17,181 nt of DNA from RGIG8767 sp964386235 (lineage in GTDB: Bacteria > Bacillota > Clostridia > Lachnospirales > Lachnospiraceae). Below, in pieces: positions 5,998-14,401 of this stretch (within the stretch, counting starts at the first letter, position 1; every line of letters starts with the position of its first letter). Under the pieces are notes generated by a model, which was given only the letters and a program-made list of their open reading frames with translations, had not been told where the DNA came from and did not search any database. The stretch lies in contig CAYLSH010000040.1 of NCBI GenBank assembly GCA_964386235.1, forward strand, positions 1 to 17,181. The letters are read 5' to 3'. The position numbers and the translations under genes are program-made.

Positions 5998-6855
5998 ATG
6001 AAAATCAATGGAAAAACAAAAGTGATGGGACTGATCGGACATCCGGTGGAACATACCCTGTCGCCGGTCATTCATAATACGATGGCAGCGTGCATGGGGG
6101 AAAATATGGTGTATGCGGCTTTTCCCGCAACAGAAGATACACAGGCTGTGTTAAAAGGCGCTTATGCGCTTGGCATACAGGGAATGAACGTAACGGTTCC
6201 CTATAAGAGTGCCGTGATTCCCTATCTTGCGGATATCGATAAAGAGGCAAAGATCATTGGAGCCGTCAATACGCTGGTCCGCACAGAGGGCGGTTTTAAG
6301 GGATACAATACGGATCTGAAAGGGTTATACCGTGCCATTACAAGCGAAGGAATCCGCTTAGAGAAAAGTCGTGTGATCGTAATCGGTGCCGGCGGTGCCG
6401 CCAGAGCCGCTGCGTTTATGTGTGCTTTTCATGGGGCGGAAAGTATTGTGATCTGTAACCGGACGGTGGAAAAAGCAGAAAACATAGCACGGGAAATACA
6501 GGAGAAAACACAGTTTAAAAATATCCGGGCAATATCCATTGCAGATTGGAAGTCCATAAAAGGAGAGGGCTATCTTGTCCTGCAGGCAACCAAAGTAGGG
6601 CTGTATCCGGATACGGAGGCATCGCCTATTGAGGAAGAAGCATTTTTTGAAAAAGCCGCGGTGGTGTATGATCTGATCTATACACCGCAGGAAACGAAAT
6701 TTATGCGCCTTGCCAAAGGAAAACAGATTCCGGCTTACAATGGTTTAAAAATGCTTTTGTACCAGGGTGTCGCAGCATATGAAATGTGGAATCAGGTGCA
6801 GGTGCCGGAGGAAGTTGTGCAAAAAGCCTATCAGGCATTACGGGAAGAACTGTAG
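5998..6855 (+). CDS. aroE: Shikimate dehydrogenase (NADP+)
   Basis: Reduces 3-dehydroshikimate to shikimate in aromatic amino acid synthesis. 285 residues. The substrate-binding loop is HPVEHTLSPVIHN, then NVTVPYK with catalytic Lys70, Asn91 (GAVNT) and Asp106 (YNTD). The NADP-binding glycine loop is GAGGAARAA (130-138), with the NRT phosphate clamp at 154-156, and YNGLKMLLYQG lies near the end. Two small departures are visible: Thr20 stands where many members have Ser in the S-x-S substrate pair, and QATKVGLYP replaces the more common NATxxGMYP. Both look tolerable. The next gene, aroK, starts 12 bases after its stop. Confidence 0.95.
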   Translation: MKINGKTKVMGLIGHPVEHTLSPVIHNTMAACMGENMVYAAFPATEDTQAVLKGAYALGIQGMNVTVPYKSAVIPYLADIDKEAKIIGAVNTLVRTEGGFKGYNTDLKGLYRAITSEGIRLEKSRVIVIGAGGAARAAAFMCAFHGAESIVICNRTVEKAENIAREIQEKTQFKNIRAISIADWKSIKGEGYLVLQATKVGLYPDTEASPIEEEAFFEKAAVVYDLIYTPQETKFMRLAKGKQIPAYNGLKMLLYQGVAAYEMWNQVQVPEEVVQKAYQALREEL

Positions 6856-6867
6856 AAGGAAAAACAG

Positions 6868-7401
6868 ATGAAAAATATTATTTTGATCGGATTTATGGGA
6901 TGTGGAAAAACAAGTGTGGGAAAGAGGCTTGCGACTGCACTTGGATGCGAATTTTTAGATACGGATGCATGGATTGAAGAAACGCAGAAACGCCCCATTC
7001 GTGAGATATTTGACATGGATGGCGAGGCGGCTTTCCGGGACATGGAAACGGATTGTCTGAGGGATTTGCTTAAAAATAAGGAAAAAGGATTTGTATTGTC
7101 CGTTGGCGGGGGGCTTCCCATACGGGAAGAAAACCGTATACTGTTAAAACAACTGGGGGATGTGATTCTTTTGCAGGCATCACCGGATGTGATCTATCAG
7201 AGAGTAAAAAATGACAGGACAAGACCTCTTTTACAGGATAAAAATCCGCGCGGCAGAATACTGGATCTGATGAGTGCAAGAAAAAAGTATTACGAGGATG
7301 CTGCGGATCACATAATTTTAGTGGACGGAAAAACATTCGATGAGATTATTGAGGATATAATGAACGTATCCGGGAACCGGAGCAGAAAGGAAAAACCGTG
7401 A
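6868..7401 (+). CDS. aroK: Shikimate kinase
   Basis: Phosphorylates shikimate at the 3-hydroxyl using ATP. 177 residues. Walker A is GFMGCGKT (8-15), the DxD pair LDTD lies at 30-33, and the substrate-binding Arg57 is in FRDME. GGGLP (80-84) is the shikimate-binding glycine run. The lid contains NDRTRPLL (Arg119), and the conserved ARKKYYEDAADH follows. AAGGA precedes the ATG by six bases. The stop overlaps the next start by three bases. The last dozen residues are a basic tail beyond the kinase core. Confidence 0.95.
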   Translation: MKNIILIGFMGCGKTSVGKRLATALGCEFLDTDAWIEETQKRPIREIFDMDGEAAFRDMETDCLRDLLKNKEKGFVLSVGGGLPIREENRILLKQLGDVILLQASPDVIYQRVKNDRTRPLLQDKNPRGRILDLMSARKKYYEDAADHIILVDGKTFDEIIEDIMNVSGNRSRKEKP

Positions 7402-7859
7402 AAGACAATGCGGCAGACAAGAGGATGAAGATATTAGTGATTAACGGCCCCAATCTTAATTTTTTAGGGATCCGGGAACCGGATTTGTATGGAAAACAGG
7501 ATTACGCCTACCTGGTAAAAATGTTAGAAGAAGAAGGCATTAAGAAAAACTGTCCGGTTGAATGTTTTCAAAGCAACCATGAGGGAGCCATCATTGACCG
7601 TATTCAGGAAGCTTATTTTGACGGAACGGAAGGCATTATTATCAATCCGGGGGCCTATACGCATTACAGTTATGCCATCCGGGATGCCCTGGCTAGTATA
7701 GAGATCCCCAAGGTGGAAGTACATATTACGGATATTCAGAGCCGGGAGGAATTTCGCAAGATTTCCGTAACAGCCGAGGTGTGTGATAAGCAGATCTTTG
7801 GAAAAGGCCTTATGGGATATGTTATGGCGATGGATTATCTGACAGGCATGAAAGCATGA
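7398..7859 (+). CDS. aroQ: 3-dehydroquinate dehydratase, type II
   Basis: Dehydrates 3-dehydroquinate to 3-dehydroshikimate, the step before AroE. About 153 residues, dodecameric family. Seen: INGPNLNFLGIREPDLYG with Asn19, Arg26 and the flexible-loop catalytic Tyr31; FQSNHEGAIIDRIQEA; INPGAYTHYSYAIRDAL; VEVHITDIQSREEFRKISV (His109). The start is the GTG at 7398, which overlaps the aroK stop and has AAAGGA six bases upstream. An ATG nine codons later lacks a spaced ribosome site. Together with aroE and aroK it supplies three consecutive shikimate-pathway steps, although gene order does not follow reaction order. Confidence 0.95.
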   Translation: MKDNAADKRMKILVINGPNLNFLGIREPDLYGKQDYAYLVKMLEEEGIKKNCPVECFQSNHEGAIIDRIQEAYFDGTEGIIINPGAYTHYSYAIRDALASIEIPKVEVHITDIQSREEFRKISVTAEVCDKQIFGKGLMGYVMAMDYLTGMKA

Positions 7860-7897
7860 GGTGCATTCCAAAATTAGGATATTTCTATAAAAAAGTG

Positions 7898-7926
7898 TTG
7901 AAATATGAAAGATTATCATGTAAACT
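7898..7926 (+). promoter_or_regulatory. Candidate SigmaA promoter of efp
   Basis: TTGAAA (7898-7903), a 17-base spacer and TAAACT (7921-7926). Predicted start near 7933, leaving about 35 bases of leader. The -10 matches 4 of 6, so moderate confidence. No terminator is visible between aroQ and efp, so readthrough is also possible. Confidence 0.45.
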
Positions 7927-7967
7927 GTTAAGGAATTATAACGTGAACAATTTTAGGAGGATTAAGT

Positions 7968-8525
7968 ATGATTTCTGCAGGTGATTTCAGAAATGGTGTT
8001 ACCATAGAATTAGAGGGAAATATTTTTCAGATTATCGAATTCCAGCATGTAAAACCGGGAAAGGGCGCAGCTTTTGTCAGAACGAAACTGAAAAACATCA
8101 AGAGTGGCGGTGTTGTAGAAAAAACATTCCGTCCCACTGAGAAATGCCCACAGGCACGTATAGATAGAAAAGATATGCAGTATCTTTACAGCGATGGCGA
8201 TTTATTCTACTTCATGGACGTTGAAACATACGATCAGATCGCACTTTCACAGGAAGCGATCGGGGACGCCTTAACATTCGTTAAGGAAAACGAGATGTGT
8301 AAAGTATGTTCCCACAACGGAAGCGTATTTGCAGTAGAACCACCTTTGTTTGTAGAATTAGTGATCACAGAAACAGAACCCGGTTTCAAGGGCGATACCG
8401 CAACAGGCGCTACCAAGCCTGCTATCGTAGAAACAGGTGCGAAAGTTATGGTTCCTTTATTCGTAGATCAGGGTGATACCATCAAGATCGATACCCGTAC
8501 AGGAGAATACCTCTCCAGAGTATAA
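7968..8525 (+). CDS. efp: Translation elongation factor P
   Basis: Binds between the P and E sites and relieves ribosomes stalled at polyproline. 185 residues with the three-beta-barrel layout. The N-terminal KOW-like domain carries the loop HVKPGKGAAF with the modifiable Lys32. OB domains follow, with the conserved end GDTIKIDTRTGEYLSRV. AGGAGG lies seven bases before the ATG. Of the two known Lys32 modification styles in Gram-positives, none can be assigned because no modification gene is nearby. In many Firmicutes aroQ and efp are separated by an Xaa-Pro peptidase gene, which is missing here. Confidence 0.97.
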   Translation: MISAGDFRNGVTIELEGNIFQIIEFQHVKPGKGAAFVRTKLKNIKSGGVVEKTFRPTEKCPQARIDRKDMQYLYSDGDLFYFMDVETYDQIALSQEAIGDALTFVKENEMCKVCSHNGSVFAVEPPLFVELVITETEPGFKGDTATGATKPAIVETGAKVMVPLFVDQGDTIKIDTRTGEYLSRV

Positions 8526-8541
8526 TCTATCACGAGATTGT

Positions 8542-8573
8542 AAGACAGCGAAGCCTATTCGCTGTCTTTTTTT
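8542..8573 (+). terminator. Intrinsic terminator of efp
   Basis: AAGACAGCGAA (8542-8552) and TTCGCTGTCTT (8558-8568) form a perfect eleven-pair stem with a five-base loop, continuing into a T-run to 8573. Confidence 0.95.
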
Positions 8574-8639
8574 ATTCTATAAAAAGCAAAAGACAGTGAA
8601 TCGAAACCGATTTATTTTTATTAGAAAAGGAGCGATTCT

Positions 8640-9569
8640 ATGACAAACACATCTTTTACAACATCTTATGAAACATTCTGTATGAATATGCAGGAGGAAG
8701 TAAAGAAAAGAAGCAGGGAAGGCAGTAAGGTACGCTTACAGACGGTCAGAAAACTAAATGGCGTGATCTTACAGGGGATTACGATTACGGATGAGCACAG
8801 AAGCATTATGCCTACCATTTATCTGGATAAATTTTTCACCTTGTATAAAAAGGGACAGACCATGGAAGAAGTGGCGACTTTGTTTATGGAAGAATACGAA
8901 GAAGCAGAAGTGGAGGCGGGATTTGACATTCAGTTTTTCTCGGATTATGAAAAGGTAAAACCCCATCTTTATTTCCGGTTGCTTCATTGTGAACTGAACA
9001 AAGAATTATTGGAACAGGTACCTTATCAGAAGTATCTGGATCTGGCCATTGTGTGCTATTGTGACATCCGGGGAGGGTGTATTCCGCATGGTTCCATCCT
9101 GATTAAGAAAGATCATCTTGTCATGTGGAAGGTAAGCGAAGAACAACTCATAAAGGATTCCATGAAAAATATGGAAAGTCTGTATCCGGCAGATCTGATG
9201 AATATGGCAGTCTTACTAAAGGAATTGTACATCGATCCGGTAAGTTTGCTGAGTCTGAATTTTCCCATGTATGTACTAACGAATAAAGAGAGATTAAATG
9301 GAGCGGCGAGTCTGTTATACGAAGGACAGTTGGAAAAAATGGCAAAGATTCTGGGGGAAGATTATTATGTGCTTCCCAGTTCCATTCATGAAGTGATTAT
9401 TGTTCCCAAAAGTAAGGTTGTGGATGAGGAGGAGCTCTCCTACATGGTCAATGAGATCAACCAGGAACATCTGCAAAGAGAAGAAATTCTTTCAAACCAT
9501 GCGTATTACTACGATGGTCTGAAAGAAGAACTGGTCTGTTTACCATTGATTCCAAAACAGAAGGATTAA
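8640..9569 (+). CDS. DUF5688 family protein
   Basis: 309 residues, soluble, no signal peptide or membrane helix. I recognise the DUF5688 pattern: a variable acidic N-terminal half, then MYVLTNKERLNGAASLLYEGQLEKMAK with the downstream YYVLPSSIHEVIIVPKS block (about residues 212-262). The family is common and often multi-copy in Lachnospiraceae; no biochemical role is known to me. AAAAGGAGCG precedes the ATG. It stands alone between the efp terminator and a convergent gene, and its last 30 bases overlap the 3' end of the minus-strand glycosyltransferase. Confidence 0.85.
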   Translation: MTNTSFTTSYETFCMNMQEEVKKRSREGSKVRLQTVRKLNGVILQGITITDEHRSIMPTIYLDKFFTLYKKGQTMEEVATLFMEEYEEAEVEAGFDIQFFSDYEKVKPHLYFRLLHCELNKELLEQVPYQKYLDLAIVCYCDIRGGCIPHGSILIKKDHLVMWKVSEEQLIKDSMKNMESLYPADLMNMAVLLKELYIDPVSLLSLNFPMYVLTNKERLNGAASLLYEGQLEKMAKILGEDYYVLPSSIHEVIIVPKSKVVDEEELSYMVNEINQEHLQREEILSNHAYYYDGLKEELVCLPLIPKQKD

Positions 9570-11072
9570 GGAAATCAGGGCAATAAAGAAGAACATGGCA
9601 TATTCCATGATGGAGGCAAAGATCCGGTGAGCGGCTGTATGCATTCTTCCGCGGTCGGATAGCTGCATCATGGAGATGCCGGTAAAGAGCAGGCCGATTA
9701 CGACATAACGGTAATTGGCACTGCAGGTAAAAGGATATTTTACGACAAATAGGATGAAGGTCAGTACGACCATCACATAGCCCGTCAGTAAAAAGATTCC
9801 CAGTTCCCTGTTGCCGGTTTTCATCTCACGGATCTGCATCAGGATCGTAACAAAAAAGAAGATCGTGCCAAGGGTCATGGCAAGGATCAAAGCCACCTGA
9901 CAGCAGACAAGGAGTATATCGGACAGATCCGGACGGATCTCATCAAACAAAGAAGAACGGAACAGGATCTGCCAGATATTACAGATCTGTTCACCGTTTA
10001 GATTGTGGAACGGATAATCCAGATGTAACTGTGGCTGGAAGAGATAAGTATACAGTTTGGACTGATCTCCCAGATACAGGATGGATTCTTCGGTAACGAC
10101 CGGTACACCCGGATTGGTATCGTAAAAAACAAGGTTACGGATTACCCAGGACAAGCCGATGGAAACGGTCAGTACGCCGAAAACCGCAAATTCTTTGATG
10201 GATTTTAAGGCTCTGCCATTTTTGCATTCCTTTATAAAGTGAAGGAGAAAAACAGCGGCAAGCGGAAATGCCATAATGGCACAGTTTAACTTCGTGATCA
10301 TGCCAAAACCAAGGGAAAGGGCGATCAGTACCAGATTTTTCAGTGTTTTTTCTTCCATCCATTTTAAGGAACAATAAAAACAGGTAAAGGTAAGCAGGGT
10401 GCAGAGCATATCGTTATTCACACTGCCGGACATATAGATCATGCCGGGATGGAATGTAAGGAGTGCCATGGCTAATACCATACAGCTGTCCCCACAACCG
10501 AGTTTTTTTAAGATTTTATGCGCAACCGGAAGGCAAAGAGCCGAATACAGGAAGGTCAGTGCCTGGATATTTTCAAAAGCCAGACGCTGTGGTACCTGCA
10601 AAAACAATTGTAAGTCTATGAACAGACAGGAAATAATATGGTGTACGGGCGGGTGGTAATAGGAAAACAACCGGTAGGGACTGAAATCGGGAAGATGACC
10701 GAATTTGCAAAGGTATTCGATATACCCCAGATGCCCCGGATTGATCAGGTTATCGGATAGCCCGGAAAAATATCCCTCATCATGCTGCCTGTCCGTAACA
10801 CCGGTAAACAGAACATAAAAACTACGCAGAAGGATTCCGCCTAAGATAATCAGAAAGACTTTATCTTCGGTGTTTATATTGTGCCTGCGGAGTGTAAAAT
10901 AGCATAACGTAATGTAGGCAAACAGGATAAAGAAAAAGATGCCTGTTTTGGTGAGATGTTCCATATTATTCAAAGACGGAACTGCCTGCATAACGGTAGT
11001 AAACAGGAAAAACAAAAATATGGATAATGTCGTACGATGTCTGAATAAAAAAGCTTTTTTGCCTGTAGTCAT
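9540..11072 (-). CDS. GT-C (GT39-like) membrane glycosyltransferase
   Basis: 510 residues with roughly a dozen hydrophobic helices. The first external loop has the acidic catalytic-type motif DRQHDEGYF (Asp98, Glu99), and SYYHPPVHH (about 138-144) is the HPP signature of the PMT/ArnT-like GT-C fold. Such enzymes move a sugar from a polyprenyl-phosphate carrier to a lipid, glycan or protein outside the membrane. The acceptor here cannot be read from sequence. I chose ATG 11072, because GGGAG lies 8 bases upstream of it; the upstream ATG at 11087 has no ribosome site. It diverges from two further GT-C genes and converges on the DUF5688 gene with a 30-base overlap. Confidence 0.85.
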   Translation of the reverse strand: MTTGKKAFLFRHRTTLSIFLFFLFTTVMQAVPSLNNMEHLTKTGIFFFILFAYITLCYFTLRRHNINTEDKVFLIILGGILLRSFYVLFTGVTDRQHDEGYFSGLSDNLINPGHLGYIEYLCKFGHLPDFSPYRLFSYYHPPVHHIISCLFIDLQLFLQVPQRLAFENIQALTFLYSALCLPVAHKILKKLGCGDSCMVLAMALLTFHPGMIYMSGSVNNDMLCTLLTFTCFYCSLKWMEEKTLKNLVLIALSLGFGMITKLNCAIMAFPLAAVFLLHFIKECKNGRALKSIKEFAVFGVLTVSIGLSWVIRNLVFYDTNPGVPVVTEESILYLGDQSKLYTYLFQPQLHLDYPFHNLNGEQICNIWQILFRSSLFDEIRPDLSDILLVCCQVALILAMTLGTIFFFVTILMQIREMKTGNRELGIFLLTGYVMVVLTFILFVVKYPFTCSANYRYVVIGLLFTGISMMQLSDRGRMHTAAHRIFASIMEYAMFFFIALISLILLFWNQW

Positions 11073-11114
11073 ATGTATTTCTCCCATATAAAATGTATAA
11101 TCTATCTTTTTGAC

Positions 11115-11143
11115 ATTATATAGAAAGAAAAAATTTTTGGCAA
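11115..11143 (-). promoter_or_regulatory. SigmaA promoter of the minus-strand glycosyltransferase
   Basis: On the minus strand: TTGCCA (complement of 11138-11143), a 17-base spacer, TATAAT (complement of 11115-11120). Transcription would begin near 11108, about 36 bases before the chosen ATG. Confidence 0.75.
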
Positions 11144-11147
11144 TACT

Positions 11148-11175
11148 TTGCGAAAGAACGCTTCCATGGTATACT
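11148..11175 (+). promoter_or_regulatory. Extended -10 promoter of the plus-strand glycosyltransferases
   Basis: TTGCGA (11148-11153), a 16-base spacer, TATACT (11170-11175) preceded by TGG, an extended -10. The predicted start, near 11182, coincides with the first codons of the next gene. The -35 lies four bases from the -35 of the opposing promoter. Confidence 0.55.
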
Positions 11176-11176
11176 G

Positions 11177-12721
11177 ATGGTTATGAAAAAGTCATTGAGA
11201 GAACTATTTTTAAAAGAACAGGATCGCAGGATCATATCGATTATAACGATATTTTTTATACTTCTGGGTGCGGGGGTGCTTTTTTTGTGCATATCCTGTG
11301 CGCTGGGGGAGGATATCTGGTTTGATGAAGTGTTTTCCGTCCGTTTTATGCAAAAAGGGTATGCTGATATCGCGGCATTGACCGCACAGGATGTACACCC
11401 GCCATTCTATTACTGGTATCTGAAAACATTTCATGATCTTTTTCAAGGCCCGGGAAGTTCAGTATCTTCTGTGGTACTTGCCAAGATGGCATCCGTCCTG
11501 CCTTTTTTGGGAATCTGGGTCTACACATTTACCCTGATCCGTAAGAGAATGGGAATGCCCGTTGCAGCCGCCTTTTTGTTTTTCGTATCGGCGATGCCAC
11601 AACTCTCTAATTATATAGTAGAGATCCGGATGTATTCACTGGCACTTTTTCTGACCACAGCGCTGTTTTGTCACAGTTATGAGATTGTTTGCGAAAATAA
11701 AACGAGACACTGGATTCTCTTTTGCCTTTACGGTATTCTGACGGCATATACCCAGTATTATGCCTGTGTGGGGATCGTGGCAGTGTATATTGCCCTGTTT
11801 GTCTGTTTCCTTTGTACCGGACAAAATAAGGCACTGATCCGGCTTATGGCGGCTGCCCTTGTATCCGTGCTTTTATATCTTCCCTGGCTGCCTGCTTTCC
11901 TTGGTCAGCTGCGGACGGTAAGCAGCAGTTATTGGATACAGCCGCTTACTTTTCGGAGTATATTCGGATGTATTAAGTATGTGTTTTTACCGGTTTCTTA
12001 TGATACCGGAAACAATTACATTTTAGCGGTCTGTATGATTGTGCTGTTTGCTTCTTTTTATCTGTATGCTCTTTGGAAAGAAAAAAACAAAAATGTGCGT
12101 TATCTTTTGCTATGCGGCGTCTTTATTCCGGTGTTTACGGCAGGGGTTGGCTTCATTTGTTCGGCACTGAACAGACCAATCTTTGTCTATCGCTATCTGC
12201 TTCCGGGACTGGGTGCCATGTGGCTTGTGGCAGCATACGTGCTGATAAAATACCGCAGGGAGAGGATTCTATTACTGGTATGGATTCCTTTTTTGCTGGC
12301 AGGGTATTCCAATATGAAAGGTTTTTATGCCGAAGAAAATAAAAAAGTGGTCCAGATGGAATCCACACAGGCATTCTTAGAGGATTTCCCCAAGGATGCG
12401 GTGATACTTTGCAATTTTAATCATGTACAGGCGCTGACCGGCTATTATCTTCCAAATGATAATTACCTGTATGGCGGCGAACCGGAGAAACTGATCGCTA
12501 CCTTACAACCGAATTGTCTTGGATTGCCGGATACGGAAGATTTGCAGCGTTTGGTGGAAACAGAGGATGTGTATTTCCTGGGTAGTTTTGAAGCAAGGGA
12601 AGATCTTTTGAAAGAATGGGAAGAAAAGAAAATTACGTATACGCAGGAAGGTACGTATCTGCTGGAACGTTATTATTTTAATGTATATCATCTGAAAAAA
12701 GAAAAAAGCAGTAATGAATGA
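11177..12721 (+). CDS. GT-C (GT39-like) membrane glycosyltransferase
   Basis: 514 residues with about eleven to twelve hydrophobic helices. The first external loop has EDIWFDEVFSVRFM with the Asp50-Glu51 pair, followed by AQDVHPPFYYWYL (His74), the usual acidic-pair-plus-HPP signature of GT-C transferases that use a polyprenyl-phosphate sugar. A soluble C-terminal stretch (about 390-514) follows the last helix. Start choice is open: ATG 11177 and ATG 11183 are both in frame, neither has a ribosome site, and the predicted transcription start falls between or on them. The end overlaps the next gene by eight bases. Confidence 0.85.
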   Translation: MVMKKSLRELFLKEQDRRIISIITIFFILLGAGVLFLCISCALGEDIWFDEVFSVRFMQKGYADIAALTAQDVHPPFYYWYLKTFHDLFQGPGSSVSSVVLAKMASVLPFLGIWVYTFTLIRKRMGMPVAAAFLFFVSAMPQLSNYIVEIRMYSLALFLTTALFCHSYEIVCENKTRHWILFCLYGILTAYTQYYACVGIVAVYIALFVCFLCTGQNKALIRLMAAALVSVLLYLPWLPAFLGQLRTVSSSYWIQPLTFRSIFGCIKYVFLPVSYDTGNNYILAVCMIVLFASFYLYALWKEKNKNVRYLLLCGVFIPVFTAGVGFICSALNRPIFVYRYLLPGLGAMWLVAAYVLIKYRRERILLLVWIPFLLAGYSNMKGFYAEENKKVVQMESTQAFLEDFPKDAVILCNFNHVQALTGYYLPNDNYLYGGEPEKLIATLQPNCLGLPDTEDLQRLVETEDVYFLGSFEAREDLLKEWEEKKITYTQEGTYLLERYYFNVYHLKKEKSSNE

Positions 12722-14276
12722 AATGGAAATTAGTATGGACAGAAGAGAAAGAATAAAGGAAATCGGAAAACAAAACCGGATATTCATCCTGTTTTTTGCA
12801 GGGATGGTTCTGTATTACGGATACAATATGTTTGCCATAAAACCATGGTATGACGAATTATACACATACTATTCTTTTATCTCCAGAGGACCGTTGTATT
12901 CGGCTATTCACTGGCCGGTTCCCAATAACCATGTGTTGTATTCGGTGTTATCCGCATTTTTGGATTATTTGGGCAATCCCTACATCGGACTGCGCGGCAT
13001 TTCTTTTCTGGCAGCCTGTGCGAATCTGATTTTGTTGTACCGGTTTGCCGGGAAGTTTTTAAATCGGTCTCTGGCAGCAGGAGCTACCTTTTTATATGCG
13101 GCAGTGTGGCTTTGCAATAATCTTTCCATCCAGGGAAGGGGATATACCTTGTCCGTTACCTGCTATCTGGTTGCGTTGCTTATGCTTACAAGAATATGTG
13201 CAAATAAGGCACGTTTGCGGGATTATGTGATCTATGCCTGTAGTCTGACAGCGGGATTATATGCGCTGATCAGTTCTACCTTCTGGGTACTGCCCGTTTG
13301 TTTTACAGGGGGGATTGTTTTACTTTTTCAAAAAGAATACAAAACCCTGTTTAAATTGATCGCAGCATCCCTTGCCGGTGCGGTGATGACCCTGATCCTA
13401 TATGGGGTGATCTGGCTTGCGATAGGAGCCAATCTGATGTCAAAAGATCCGGCAAATGTCTATTATGGGGTCTATCAGATCACGATCATTTTGAAACGCC
13501 CGTTTGAAGCATTGCAGACCGGAATGGAATATATGTTGGCAACACCCTATATTCAGGGCGATGAGAGAGGATACATCATTTCCCGGCTGTTTCATTATCT
13601 GACCTCTTTATTTATGCAGTTTTATGCCAACCTTGCAAAAGGATTAGTGGTATTTTGCGCGACAGCAGGGTTAGGTGCCCTGGTGAGTGCTCTTTATTAT
13701 CATAAAAAAGACCGGACGAAATGGTTCTTTGGGATTTACCTTGCGGTGACGGTGCTGATGGTGCCACTCATGCTCATCATCCAAAGTGTACAGCCGTATT
13801 ACCGGGTATTTACATTCCTTGGTGTGCCGGTGGCTCTCTTAATCACATGGGTATTACAGCAGGTATTGTCCGTTAAGCGCTGCCCTATGTGGATGGGGAG
13901 TGTCTTTTGCGGCATTTTGCTTTGTTTTTCCCTGTATTATCTGACACAGGAGGGCTACAATTACCAGTATGCCGGCAGGGAAACGGAGATTGCAACAATC
14001 TTAGAAGAAGATATTGACCGGATGGACTCCCTTTTTTATGCGGACGATTATCAGAAGTATGTCATCAGGTTTTATTATGACAAAGAGCCGATACCGGTGG
14101 AACTTTCCGAGGCGGAGTATGTTCTTTTACCCAAAACCATATGGGATGAGGCGTATACGGTTCCTGTCTGGCCGGATCTGTATGCTCATGATGCTTTGGA
14201 TCTGGAATATCTGAAGAAGGAGTTTACCGCGATCAGACAAAGTAGTAGCTATGAACTATACAGGAAAAACGAATAA
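12714..14276 (+). CDS. GT-C membrane glycosyltransferase, second of tandem pair
   Basis: 520 residues with about twelve hydrophobic helices and a short soluble C-terminal tail. KPWYDELYTYYSF carries the acidic pair (Asp47, Glu48). WPVPNNHVLYSVL (70s) takes the place of the HPP signature, with the His kept, as in another branch of the GT-C superfamily. The start ATG lies within the end of the previous gene (eight-base overlap) and lacks a clear ribosome site, suggesting translational coupling. In-frame ATGs at 12723 and 12735 are alternatives. The same layout of acidic pair, external loop and soluble tail suggests it is a distant paralogue of the preceding gene. Confidence 0.83.
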   Translation: MNEMEISMDRRERIKEIGKQNRIFILFFAGMVLYYGYNMFAIKPWYDELYTYYSFISRGPLYSAIHWPVPNNHVLYSVLSAFLDYLGNPYIGLRGISFLAACANLILLYRFAGKFLNRSLAAGATFLYAAVWLCNNLSIQGRGYTLSVTCYLVALLMLTRICANKARLRDYVIYACSLTAGLYALISSTFWVLPVCFTGGIVLLFQKEYKTLFKLIAASLAGAVMTLILYGVIWLAIGANLMSKDPANVYYGVYQITIILKRPFEALQTGMEYMLATPYIQGDERGYIISRLFHYLTSLFMQFYANLAKGLVVFCATAGLGALVSALYYHKKDRTKWFFGIYLAVTVLMVPLMLIIQSVQPYYRVFTFLGVPVALLITWVLQQVLSVKRCPMWMGSVFCGILLCFSLYYLTQEGYNYQYAGRETEIATILEEDIDRMDSLFYADDYQKYVIRFYYDKEPIPVELSEAEYVLLPKTIWDEAYTVPVWPDLYAHDALDLEYLKKEFTAIRQSSSYELYRKNE

Positions 14277-14299
14277 TAAAAGCGGATTTGACGAGGATT

Positions 14300-14340
14300 G
14301 GGGGATTTTTGATTGGAAACAATTAGAAATCCCCTTTGTT
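14300..14340 (+). terminator. Long GAAA-capped hairpin ending the glycosyltransferase operon
   Basis: GGGGATTT (14301-14308) pairs with AAATCCCC (14327-14334). The stem continues through a T-G pair and TGATTG/CAATTA to a GAAA tetraloop (14316-14319), about 15 pairs in all. TTTGTT follows. The T-tract is short, but the stem is strong and lies 24 bases after the stop. Confidence 0.75.
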
Positions 14341-14342
14341 AC

Positions 14343-14371
14343 TGGACAAGAGGGGGAAACTGTGCTATGAT
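14343..14371 (+). promoter_or_regulatory. Promoter of tRNA-Arg
   Basis: TGGACA (14343-14348), a 17-base spacer, TATGAT (14366-14371) preceded by TGC, an extended -10. Predicted start near 14378, about 24 bases before the tRNA. Confidence 0.75.
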
Positions 14372-14401
14372 AACCACTGGCGTAACAAATTTGTAATATT
14401 T

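Noticed and set aside
9540..14276. Glycosyltransferase block as a recently acquired genomic island
   Set aside because: Composition and codon use look like the flanks, and no integrase, IS or attachment repeat is visible. The adjacent tRNA is intact with no second copy of its 3' end seen.
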